Assembly: GCA_020639075.1 (NCBI GenBank)
Contig: JACKHI010000002.1
Span: 248,001-312,000 of the forward strand
Length of the DNA stretch: 64,000 nucleotides
Source: Phycisphaerales bacterium
Lineage (GTDB): Bacteria > Planctomycetota > Phycisphaerae > UBA1845 > UTPLA1
Direction: 5' to 3'
Shown: one piece after another, positions 6,342 through 14,397 of the stretch
Layout: each line of letters starts with the position of its first letter
Numbering within the stretch: the stretch's first letter is position 1
Translations under genes and position numbers: made by a program
Notes under the pieces: model-generated
The model's input: the letters and a program-made list of their open reading frames with translations, nothing else
Databases searched by the model: none
Told to the model about the DNA's origin: nothing

Positions 6342-7673
6342 ATGTGCCGATACATTCGTCCATTTGCCGGATCCCTCGTACTCTGTTTCCTTTGGCCCGC
6401 CATCGGTGCGGCCGACGCCCCCAACGTCGTCTCACTTGAACCCGCGAACGGCGCGACCGATGTCGATCCGAACACCAGCGAGCTCATCGCGAGATTCGAT
6501 CAGGACATGAGCACTGGCGGTTTTTCCGTCTGCGGCGGCGGTCCCGCATTCCCCAAGCTCCGCGGTAAGCCCGTCTGGCGCGACAAGCGCACGCTCGTGT
6601 TGCGTGTTTCGCTGGAGCCCGATCACACCTACCAGATGATGATCAACTGTCCGGCGGCGCAGAACTGTCGCAGCGCCGACGGTACACCCGCGACGCCGGC
6701 GCCCTGGAGTTTCACGACCAGCGCCGATCGAAGTCCGGAAGACCAACGCACGCTGAACGAGCGGAGCTTCGAGGAACTGACGGAAGCCTTCAAGAGTGAC
6801 TACTCGTATCTCGATCGCACGGGCACCGACTGGAAGGCCCGCTTCGCTAAGCATCGCGACAAGATCATCGCCGCGAAAAGCACGAGCGAGTGGGTGGATC
6901 GCGTCGCGAAGCTGTTGCGCCCTGCGAAGGATCCGCACTTGTGGATGAAGGTCGGCGACGTCGGCAAGGCGACGTATCAGCGCAAGTACCAAGGCAACTT
7001 CCGGTTGGAAAGCGTCGAAAAGGCGCTCGGCAATCTGGCGAAACACGATGACGCCCTGTACAGCGCACGAACCGACGACGATATCGGCTACATCCTGATC
7101 GGCTCCTGGTCCGGCGATCGCGACGAGCGCGTCGCTGCGATCGAGCGACGCCTCGAAGATCTCAAAGACACGAAGGGGCTCATCGTCGACGTTCGTCCCA
7201 ACGGCGGCGGCGACGAACTGATGGCCCGTGCGATCGCACAATGGTTCGTGAAAGGCGAGAAGATCTACTCGAAGAATTCCTATCGCGAAGCGAGTGCTCC
7301 CGGTGGTTTCGGCGAGGTCTTCGACCGCGTCGTCGTCGGCAATGAGAATCCCAAGCTCTATACGAAACGCGTCGCCGTCCTGATGGGCCCGGCGAATCTG
7401 AGCAGCTGCGAGTCGTTCCTGCTGATGATGAAGCAAGGTCGCCGCGTGAAGTGTTTCGGCGATACGAGTGGCGGCAGCAGCGGCAATCCCAAGCTGCACA
7501 CAATGCCGAACGGCGTCGAAGTGTACATCCCGAGATGGAAAGACATGCTGCCAGACGGCACGCTGCTGGAAGGCCACGGCGTCGAGCCAGACGTGCGCGT
7601 GAAGACGGAGATGAGCGACTTCGAGTCCGGCGATCCGGTTCTGGCGGCGGCGCTGAAGGCACTGCGCAAGTAG
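6342..7673 (+). CDS. Exported S41 (tail-specific/tricorn-like) peptidase with Ig-like domain
   Basis: 443 aa. A Sec signal (LVLCFLWPAIGAADA) precedes an Ig-like domain (~27-125) of the Big_5 type, with VSLEPANGATDVDPNT and an HTYQMMI strand. The peptidase core follows: IGYILIGSW, GLIVDVRPNGGGDELMA (the NGGG oxyanion region), VLMGPANLSSCESFL with the presumed nucleophile serine, and GDTSGGSSGNP. The general-base lysine of CtpA proteases is not visible, as in S41 members that use a different catalytic set. The final HGVEPDVRV is the usual family ending. GGGAGGG precedes the start. It probably acts in the periplasm; substrate unknown. Confidence 0.88.
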   Translation: MCRYIRPFAGSLVLCFLWPAIGAADAPNVVSLEPANGATDVDPNTSELIARFDQDMSTGGFSVCGGGPAFPKLRGKPVWRDKRTLVLRVSLEPDHTYQMMINCPAAQNCRSADGTPATPAPWSFTTSADRSPEDQRTLNERSFEELTEAFKSDYSYLDRTGTDWKARFAKHRDKIIAAKSTSEWVDRVAKLLRPAKDPHLWMKVGDVGKATYQRKYQGNFRLESVEKALGNLAKHDDALYSARTDDDIGYILIGSWSGDRDERVAAIERRLEDLKDTKGLIVDVRPNGGGDELMARAIAQWFVKGEKIYSKNSYREASAPGGFGEVFDRVVVGNENPKLYTKRVAVLMGPANLSSCESFLLMMKQGRRVKCFGDTSGGSSGNPKLHTMPNGVEVYIPRWKDMLPDGTLLEGHGVEPDVRVKTEMSDFESGDPVLAAALKALRK

Positions 7674-7856
7674 AGTTACTCCCCTTGAGCTGCTGCGTCA
7701 TCTCAGCGACGAGAGTGCCCGCGGCTCCAGCGGCGGGGGCGCGCCGATGACGACGAATGCCGGTATTCCATTGGAAATCATTACGTCGCTTGCATCGATC
7801 GCCCCGGTCAAAGTCTGTAGCGATGTGCCAAACGCAATCCTCGACGTCGGGGCCTG

Positions 7857-8480
7857 TTACTCATCCCGACTGTCGTCGTCGGTTGTTGGGGAACGAAACT
7901 GCTTGGGCGTCGTGTTGTTCGCTCGCAGAACGTCGGCCAGATTGACTGTTGGCGCCGGCGGAAAATCCTCCTCTGCAAACTCGAATGGCAACGGCCCGGG
8001 GGCTTCGCCTCGGATCATCAGGAACATGGCGGCGTCGCGTATCGCCCTGTCGATGGAGTCGATTCGCTTCGGTCGTGACTTCGGGTTGTCTGCGAGCAAC
8101 TGCGATCTCGCTGCAATAAGCTTGTCAAGCCAGACACGATAGCACGCCGCCTCGTAGTCCATTGCGCGATCGACCTGTCCGATTGCGCACAGACCGCTGG
8201 AACGCCGTGTGATGCCGATCTGGCCCAGATCGACAAGACCTTCGTCGTCCACGCGAGTCGCGGACTCGCAATCGAGTTGCAGGCCCGTTTGAATGAGTCT
8301 GTCGCCGGCAGCGAAACTCCCGAGTTCATATTCGATAGGCGCGGCACGCGCATCGGCCGGACTTGTGGTCGCATTTTTCCCTGAACGGGGTTCGCGCCCG
8401 TCGTCCGCGATGATGGGCAGGCTGAGCGCGGAGCACAGGATGATCGGAATGAAGAGCTGTCGTTTCCGAGCGGTCGTCAT
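7857..8480 (-). CDS. Exported hypothetical protein
   Basis: About 207 aa from the ATG at 8480, preceded by GGAG at the right spacing; an upstream in-frame start at 8642 has no such support. Residues 1-25 form a signal peptide (KRQLFIPIILCSALSLPIIADD). The mature part has two cysteines in the middle, in QLDCES and GLCAIG, and a strongly acidic last 50 residues (EFAEEDFPPAP, TTDDDSRDE). I recognise no domain. It lies downstream of nothing on its strand and is convergent with the S41 gene. Confidence 0.6.
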   Translation of the reverse strand: MTTARKRQLFIPIILCSALSLPIIADDGREPRSGKNATTSPADARAAPIEYELGSFAAGDRLIQTGLQLDCESATRVDDEGLVDLGQIGITRRSSGLCAIGQVDRAMDYEAACYRVWLDKLIAARSQLLADNPKSRPKRIDSIDRAIRDAAMFLMIRGEAPGPLPFEFAEEDFPPAPTVNLADVLRANNTTPKQFRSPTTDDDSRDE

Positions 8481-8757
8481 GATCGTCTCCAGCACACCAT
8501 CGTCGATACTTGCGGTGCGAGCGGCAATATTGGGTGTCCTCACAACGGAATTGTACACGGATAGCCAAGGGGAGGTTTGATCGCCGGGCCCTGGACGCCC
8601 GCGTTTCATCGCCAACGGCGCTGTAGGCCGCGTATTCGGCAATCGATGGACGAGGCAGATTCGCGAGAACGTTCACCCGGGTTGTGATTCAGCCGCGTTC
8701 TTCCGCCCTCTATGCCGCTTTTGAACATCGGAACACGACTCGGCGAGGGGACGCCCG

Positions 8758-9060
8758 TCAACCCTTCGAACGCCGCTCAATCCACGTCAGCAACTCCGCA
8801 AATGCGTCTGACATCTGCCCATCTGAGACGCGATACTCGGATTTTGTACCGTCGCTCTCCTCGACGGCGATTGCGTAGCTCATCCCGTCGCGCACTTGCC
8901 CCGGTCCTGCGTTTATCGGCAGTGATTCGTCACGGACTGCTGCCACGAGTCGGCGCAGTTCCGTCGCATCCGCTTCGGGTAAGTCCGACGACTTGACGCA
9001 AACCGGCGGCCGGCGGATTCCCGCCGCCAGGCCGCCGTGCTTTGTGAGTTCGATGTTCAT
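8758..9060 (-). CDS. Emfourin-type inhibitor of the adjacent M4 protease
   Basis: 100 aa with the layout of the protealysin inhibitor emfourin: a short strand MNIELTKHGG, then LAAGIRRPP, an acidic stretch of aspartates and glutamates leading to a helix ATELRRLVAAVRDE, and a strand pair SYAIAVEESDG/SEYRVSDGQMSDAFAELLTWIE. The family binds and blocks protealysin-like thermolysins. Its gene follows the M4 protease gene by 60 nt on the same strand, the arrangement in which emfourin was first found. Assignment rests on this pattern plus synteny, since the sequence is short. Confidence 0.78.
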   Translation of the reverse strand: MNIELTKHGGLAAGIRRPPVCVKSSDLPEADATELRRLVAAVRDESLPINAGPGQVRDGMSYAIAVEESDGTKSEYRVSDGQMSDAFAELLTWIERRSKG

Positions 9061-9104
9061 CCTGGCTCTGTCCTTTCGAGAGAAGTGACGCCAGGTTGAT
9101 TATA
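9061..9104 (-). promoter_or_regulatory. Spacer with -10 element and hairpin before the inhibitor gene
   Basis: The 60-nt gap between protease and inhibitor holds TATAAT on the minus strand (9104-9099), with only a poor -35. CCTGGC (9095-9090) and GCCAGG (9066-9061) can pair, and the enclosed loop holds the ribosome site AAAGGAC. The inhibitor may therefore have its own transcript with a structured leader. Confidence 0.4.
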
Positions 9105-9120
9105 ACGCCGCGTTGCGAAT

Positions 9121-10326
9121 CTACTTCTTCAACGCCTTCACGTCCCGCGCGAGCTTTTCGACCTGATTCGCTATCGCTTTGATCTGATCAGCCAGTGTCG
9201 CGCAGTCGTTTGCGGATTCCGAGCGTGGGCCGTGAGATTCATCGCGATCGCCGCCTTTGCGATTTCGGCCGCGCGACGTCGCGCCGGCGATTCGGATGCC
9301 GACCTGCCGCCATGCGTCCGCAACGGCAGTCTGTTCGCTGCAGCCGTAGTCGGCGCCGGCGATGCGATACGTCGTCTCCGCGAACTCTTGAAAATCCGTT
9401 CGTTCGTGCGACGCCAGCAGGGATTTGTACCAGATGTCGCCCGGCGCGTTCCACGCAAAGCCGCCGATGCCGATCGCCGCCAGGTAGAAAGCCTTGTTGG
9501 GAATGCCGGAGTTGTAGTGCACGCCGGCCCAGTCGCCGTCTTCCGTGTCCGGCAGATGGACGAATCGATCCATGTGATCCGGTTGCGGATCTTTTCCGAG
9601 CACGTCGTTGTCGTAGGCAGTGCCCGGGGCCTTCATGGATCGTAGGGCGTCCAGTTCGATCTCGGGTGTCGTGATGTCTGCGCCGATCAGCCAGTCCGCC
9701 TCTTCGGCGGTCTGTCCGAGGGACCACTGCTTGACGAGTGAGCCGAAAACATCGGAAATCGACTCATTCAATGCGCCCGACTGCTTGTGATACTCGAGAT
9801 TGGCCGTGAACTCGGTGACGCCGTGCGTCAGCTCGTGGGCAATGACGTCCAGGGATTTCGTAAAGTCGCTAAAGATCACGCCGTCGCCGTCACCGAAGAC
9901 CATCTCCTGGCCATCCCAAAATGCGTTGTTGTAATTGAGGCCGTAATGCACGTATCCGTTGAGGCGCATGCCCGCGCCGTCGATCGAATCTCGGCCGAGT
10001 ACCTCTCTGAAGAATTCGCGCGTCGTTCCCAGTCCATCAAAAGCCAGGTTGACGGATGAATCCGACGATTGTCCATCGCTCTCCGTGCGAGCGACATTCG
10101 CGGATGAAAGTCGATAGGAAGTCCCGCAGTCGTAAATCGTTCGTCGTGCCACGCCTGCGACGCCCGCAAACGTCTTGGCACGAACGGCGCGCTCGCCGCG
10201 CAGTCGTGCCGTGACCAGCAGGCTGTTCATGGCGGCTTCGCGAACTTCCCGGCGGGAGCTTTCCAAAAGTCTCTTCAGAATGTGAGGTGGAGTGATGCAG
10301 TTCACGCAACGGCAATTCGCTTTCAT
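9121..10326 (-). CDS. Protealysin-like M4 (thermolysin family) metallopeptidase
   Basis: 401 aa. The N-terminus is short and carries CITPPHILKRLLESS, resembling the protealysin-type short propeptide with its P-P-x-[IL]-L motif; there is no signal peptide and no long FTP propeptide. The catalytic domain has NAFWDGQEMVFGDGDG, the zinc motif HELTH (164-168) with the third ligand in ALNESISDVFG (E188), and VHYNSGIPNKAFYL with the transition-state histidine. A ~55-residue C-terminal tail after AGAT is basic then helical (LADQIKAIANQVEKLARDVKALKK), probably a coiled coil and not part of the usual family. A strong GGAGG precedes the start. It is paired with the emfourin-like gene downstream. Confidence 0.92.
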   Translation of the reverse strand: MKANCRCVNCITPPHILKRLLESSRREVREAAMNSLLVTARLRGERAVRAKTFAGVAGVARRTIYDCGTSYRLSSANVARTESDGQSSDSSVNLAFDGLGTTREFFREVLGRDSIDGAGMRLNGYVHYGLNYNNAFWDGQEMVFGDGDGVIFSDFTKSLDVIAHELTHGVTEFTANLEYHKQSGALNESISDVFGSLVKQWSLGQTAEEADWLIGADITTPEIELDALRSMKAPGTAYDNDVLGKDPQPDHMDRFVHLPDTEDGDWAGVHYNSGIPNKAFYLAAIGIGGFAWNAPGDIWYKSLLASHERTDFQEFAETTYRIAGADYGCSEQTAVADAWRQVGIRIAGATSRGRNRKGGDRDESHGPRSESANDCATLADQIKAIANQVEKLARDVKALKK

Positions 10327-11154
10327 CTTTCGCCTCCGTTGTGGGGCAAAGGCCCCAATGCCGCATTGCCGGTTGCACCGACCGAGAACGATGCAAAGCC
10401 GTCAAGTGCGATTGGTTCTAACTTCATGCTGAGTCAATCGCCGCGCGAACGTCGACGTATCCACTGCCCGCCGGGCGCGCAACGCCTCGGATTTGCATAG
10501 GAAATACCAATCAATATGTACGAACGCGTCTCTCAATTGGCCGATGATGAGAACCATTAAATGTGTCGGCCCATGGAAATTCAACAAAAAACAAATTGGA
10601 ATGTCGAAGCTGTCGGCAGGACTGGACGCGCGAGACGGCCCAGTCGACACACGCACGATGACGCAAGACCACGTGCAGTAACACGCCAATAGGGTGTCCG
10701 AGCGGCTCGGCGTGCGATCGAACTCGCGCCATCCATCGGCGTGATTAATCGCCGAATGCCACTTGGGACGGGAAATTACGCACAAATCACCGGCCGCGTC
10801 GAATGAAGACCGCCATACGTATGGCATTAATGACGTATTTGAATCGTCTTTCGTTACTCACCAACGCCTTCGATCGGACGTTTAGGCACGGAGTGTCCGC
10901 CGGGTCAGCGCGATGCCGCATACGGTGCGTACCGCGCGCGGCGGGGCGTGGATGCATACCAAAAAAAACTCCGAACTTGTGAGCGCACTCAGCTGAGGCA
11001 TACGGCTCAATGAGATAGACGGACCCGTGCGCGATTGTGTATCAGCCAAGTCAATCGTGATTCAGCGGGCGCATTGATGTCGGCGAAAGGTGTTCGAGGC
11101 GGTATTGCGCCGACGAGTCATTGAGAAGGGCGTTTTTCGGAGGAGTTCAGATAC
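10327..11154. other. Long divergent intergenic region between two metalloprotease genes
   Basis: 828 nt without a convincing gene, with A/T-richer stretches (about 10500-10620 and 10740-10860) than the coding DNA around it. Near the left end TGGGGC (10342-10347) and GCCCCA (10352-10357) form a tight hairpin in the 5' leader of the M4 protease mRNA, just ahead of its ribosome site. A 14-bp palindrome lies at 10812-10825. No clear -35/-10 pair was found for either gene. Confidence 0.5.
10812..10825. promoter_or_regulatory. Perfect 14-bp palindrome between the protease genes
   Basis: GCCATACGTATGGC is its own reverse complement. It stands in the middle of the 828-nt region between the divergent M4 and astacin-like genes, followed by ATTAATGACG. 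It is the size of a typical dimeric repressor site; the protein that might bind is unknown. Confidence 0.4.
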
Positions 11155-12300
11155 ATGGGAAACACAGAAACCAAGGTCGGATCAAGCCGACGCGATCGAC
11201 CCTCAGGCAAGCAGTCCCGCAAGGGAATGGGCGCTCTATGTGCGATGCCGATCGTTCCGGAGCCCCAATTGCCGCCGGACATCGGGAGCGGTCGATTATC
11301 ACTGATCCGGCCGCATCTGCACAAATGGGTGAATGGAACCGTACTGCGGTACTACTTCTTCGACAGGGACTCCGATGGCGAGATGGTACAGTTCGAGGAC
11401 GGTACCACCGAGTGGCGTTCCTGGGTCGGTTCCGGCGTCGAAATGGATGTTGTGCGAAACGCATTCCGGCAATGGAAAGCGCTCGGTATCGGCCTGGAGT
11501 TTGTCGAAGTCGATTCGAGAGACGAGGCTGAAGTTCGCATCGGGTTCATGGACGGCGACGGCGCGTGGTCCTATCTCGGTCGGCAGATTCTCGATATCCC
11601 TGCTGACCAGCGCACGATGAATTTCGGTTGGGACATTACCAACGACATCGATACCGCCATTCATGAAATCGGCCACACGATCGGAATGTCGCACGAGCAT
11701 CAGAATCCGAACTCGGGCATCGTCTGGGATGAGGAGGCGGTCTATGCGGCCCTTGCGGCGCCGCCCAACAAATGGCCCCGCGAAAAAACCTATTACAACA
11801 TCATTCGAAAGATCCCGGCCGAGACGATCGAAGGATCAGTCTGGGATCCCAACTCGATCATGCACTATCCGTTCGAAGCCGGCTTGATTCTCCAGCCCGA
11901 GGAATATCGAAGTGGTCTCAACCCGACACCTGGTTTCTCCCAGCGTGACAAGGACTGGGTGCGGGCGTTCTATCCGGCCATTGCCGCCGACGAATACGAG
12001 GAGTTGCGGCCGATGCAGTCCCAGTCGCTCGCGGTCATGAACGGGCAGCAGCGCAACTTCGTGATCCGGCCGACGGCGACGCGCTACTATAACATCTGTA
12101 CGTTCGGCGCATCGGATACCGTCATGGTCCTGTTTGAAAACGAGAACGGCGATCTGCGGTATCGAACGGGGGACGATGACAGCGGCGAAGATCGCAACGC
12201 CCAGTTCCGCGTAAAACTGCTGCGGAACCACAAGTACGTTCTTCGCGTTCGCCTGAACTACGCGGATCGCGCCGACGAGACGGCCGTCATGATCTGGTAG
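11155..12300 (+). CDS. Astacin-like zinc metalloprotease (metzincin)
   Basis: 381 aa. A basic, glycine/serine-rich N-terminus without a signal peptide is followed by the protease domain: the extended zinc motif HEIGHTIGMSHEH (H170, H174, H180) with E171 as base, and the Met-turn SIMHYPF about 60 residues later, both diagnostic of astacin-type metzincins. After ~275 a beta-rich C-terminal domain (NFVIRPTATRYYNICTFG, KYVLRVRL) looks like a pre-peptidase-type or lectin-like module. Strong ribosome site GGAGGAG. It faces away from the M4 protease gene, forming a small protease island. Neither enzyme has an obvious Sec signal, so export, if any, must use another route. Confidence 0.88.
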   Translation: MGNTETKVGSSRRDRPSGKQSRKGMGALCAMPIVPEPQLPPDIGSGRLSLIRPHLHKWVNGTVLRYYFFDRDSDGEMVQFEDGTTEWRSWVGSGVEMDVVRNAFRQWKALGIGLEFVEVDSRDEAEVRIGFMDGDGAWSYLGRQILDIPADQRTMNFGWDITNDIDTAIHEIGHTIGMSHEHQNPNSGIVWDEEAVYAALAAPPNKWPREKTYYNIIRKIPAETIEGSVWDPNSIMHYPFEAGLILQPEEYRSGLNPTPGFSQRDKDWVRAFYPAIAADEYEELRPMQSQSLAVMNGQQRNFVIRPTATRYYNICTFGASDTVMVLFENENGDLRYRTGDDDSGEDRNAQFRVKLLRNHKYVLRVRLNYADRADETAVMIW

Positions 12301-12426
12301 TGGAGAGAACGGCTCGATCCGCTCACCAGTCGCCAGTTCGATCATCGGCGAGCTCGCGACATCGGCGCGGGCGATGCGGCCACGATGATTTCGGCGGTCG
12401 GCAGGAGCGTTGAGGCGAAAGGCTCT

Positions 12427-13416
12427 CTATTGGCGTCGAGCCAGAACGAATTCAGCCGCCGCCGTGAGGCTCGCTTTCGCATCGCCGTCGGGCAGCGACG
12501 CAATCGCGGCCGTTGCTGACGTCACATACGACGCGGCGGTATCAAAGGCCTGATCGACGGCGTCGGTCCCGGCGAGCATCGTGCGAAGCGTCACGGGCGT
12601 GTCCGCCGTCGGGCTCGACAACATCGTGATGATCGCATCACGATCGGTCGGCGACGCACCGGCGAGAAATCGGATAACCGGCAATGTGGGTTTGCCCATT
12701 TCGGCGTCTCGGCCGACGGACTTGCCGGTCTCCTGTTCGCTGGCCGTCAGATCGAGCAGGTCATCGACGATCTGGAAGGCGATGCCGAGATCGTTGCCGT
12801 ATCGCGCGAGTGCGTCGATCGTCTCGTCATCTGCGCCCGATGCGCGGGCGCCCATCTCGCAGCAGACGGCAGTCAGCGCCGCAGTCTTGCGACGAATGAT
12901 CTCGAAGTAAGTCTCTTCGCTCAACAGCACGTTGCCGCGATTCTCGATCTGCAGAAGTTCCCCTTCGCAAACGGTATTTGTGACGGCGGCGATACGCCGA
13001 CTGGCAAAGGTGGACGCCAGACTGCTGCACAAGTGGTATGCGTGCGAAATCAGGAAGTCGCCGAGCATGACGGCGCCTTCGTTCCCGACGAGCCGATTGA
13101 CCGTGGCATGGCGTCGGCGCATGTCGGCCTCGTCAAGCACGTCGTCATGAACGAGCGTTGCCATGTGAACCATCTCGACGACGGCGGCAAGGACGACGTG
13201 ATCGTGCGACAACTCACCCGCGGCGCGCCCGGCGAGGAGCAGCAGCTTGGGCCGGAGCAGTTTGCCGCGATAGTTGCGGACCTGCTGCGTGAGACGGTTG
13301 ACGAATGGCAGATCGGATTGAAGCTCACGATCAAAGACATCCAATACGTCGCTGAGCTCGCGCGCGATCGGAGCTGCGATGTCGACGTGAGGCTGGGATG
13401 CGGGGCCGTGCAGCAT
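12427..13416 (-). CDS. Polyprenyl diphosphate synthase
   Basis: 329 aa, the normal length for trans-prenyltransferases. Both aspartate-rich motifs are visible: DDVLDEADMRRR (first, DDxxD) and VDDLLD (second), with the K in GKLLRPKLLLLAG and the GNEGAVMLGDFL helix. The residues ahead of the first motif (HMATLVHDD) are small, as in long-chain synthases of the IspB/octaprenyl type, so the product is likely the side chain of a quinone. It condenses isopentenyl diphosphate units. Transcribed alone; 186 nt separate it from moaC upstream on the same strand. Confidence 0.92.
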   Translation of the reverse strand: MLHGPASQPHVDIAAPIARELSDVLDVFDRELQSDLPFVNRLTQQVRNYRGKLLRPKLLLLAGRAAGELSHDHVVLAAVVEMVHMATLVHDDVLDEADMRRRHATVNRLVGNEGAVMLGDFLISHAYHLCSSLASTFASRRIAAVTNTVCEGELLQIENRGNVLLSEETYFEIIRRKTAALTAVCCEMGARASGADDETIDALARYGNDLGIAFQIVDDLLDLTASEQETGKSVGRDAEMGKPTLPVIRFLAGASPTDRDAIITMLSSPTADTPVTLRTMLAGTDAVDQAFDTAASYVTSATAAIASLPDGDAKASLTAAAEFVLARRQ

Positions 13417-13602
13417 CGTGGGGATTCTAGAGAATCCTCGCCGTTGTCGACAGTCCCGTCAGTCGCTTTCATAAGATTTGAAACGACTCATCAGGGGCGG
13501 GATGCTCCCATCGGAATGCGGTTCCGTACCCAACCGACGGGGGCCTATTGCGCGGTTCGGGCGCGGACAGCACGACGAACGCTGCGCGCCGCGTCGGTCG
13601 GT

Positions 13603-14127
13603 TTATCGATCGGCATCGCGACGCCAATTGCCCGACTGGCCGCCGGTCTTTTCGATGAGCCGAATCGGACCAATCACCATGCCGCGATCAACGGCCTTGG
13701 TCATGTCATAGATCGTGAGCGCCGCGACGGCGGCGGCCGCCATTGCCTCCATCTCGACGCCGGTTCGGGCCTCAACAAGGCAGCTCGCGACGATGCGGAC
13801 CTGATTCGGCGGGACGGCGTCGATGGCGATGTCGATGGCGTCGATGGGCAGCGGATGGCAGAGCGGGATCAAGTCGCTGGTCCTCTTGGCGGCATGGATT
13901 CCGGCGATTCGGGCGGCGGCCAGGACGTCGCCTTTCGGCGCCGCACCGCCGGAGATGGCCTCAAGCGTGGCCGGGGCCATTTGGACAACCGCCTCGGCGA
14001 CGGCTCGCCGCAGTGATACCGGCTTGGACGAAACGTCGACCATTCGGGCCCGGCCCTGATCGTCAAGGTGGGTCAGGTTCCGGGGGGAGACCGGTTCATT
14101 CGACATGTCAGACTCTGAGTTCGGCAT
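13603..14127 (-). CDS. moaC: Cyclic pyranopterin monophosphate synthase
   Basis: 174 aa. Clear MoaC signature: LTHLDDQGRARMVDVSSKP at the N-terminus, GDVLAAARIAGIHAAKRTS, the LIPLCHPLP motif, VEARTGVEMEAM and the C-terminal ALTIYDMTKAVDRGM with the catalytic aspartate and lysine. It converts the MoaA product to cPMP in molybdenum cofactor synthesis. The remaining moa genes are not in this window, so moaC is isolated here. An ATG at 14106 would shorten it by seven residues; no ribosome site distinguishes them. Confidence 0.95.
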   Translation of the reverse strand: MPNSESDMSNEPVSPRNLTHLDDQGRARMVDVSSKPVSLRRAVAEAVVQMAPATLEAISGGAAPKGDVLAAARIAGIHAAKRTSDLIPLCHPLPIDAIDIAIDAVPPNQVRIVASCLVEARTGVEMEAMAAAAVAALTIYDMTKAVDRGMVIGPIRLIEKTGGQSGNWRRDADR

Positions 14128-14397
14128 TATTACCCATTTGAACGGCTGGGAGCCGGATCGTCCACGAATCGCGGGCCCTACGGGGCTCCAGGCCCCCGAA
14201 TATGTAGAATTCCCGGTCTGTGATTTTCTTCATGACCCTGCGGTTCGTGAGCGTAAACTCCGATTCACGTTAACATTGACTAGTCTCGGCAGCCGCGCGG
14301 GCGGCAAATCGGGACCGCGATGGGGCGACCAGGTTCGGACCGTCGCCAATGTGAGCGACATGGGTCGTTCCTGAGGCGTAATCAGGCGGGAGCATTG

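Noticed and set aside
10402..10827. 141-codon minus-strand ORF in the protease intergenic region
   Set aside because: Unusual composition with many Trp, Cys and His, no ribosome site; contains the 14-bp palindrome and has no recognisable homology.
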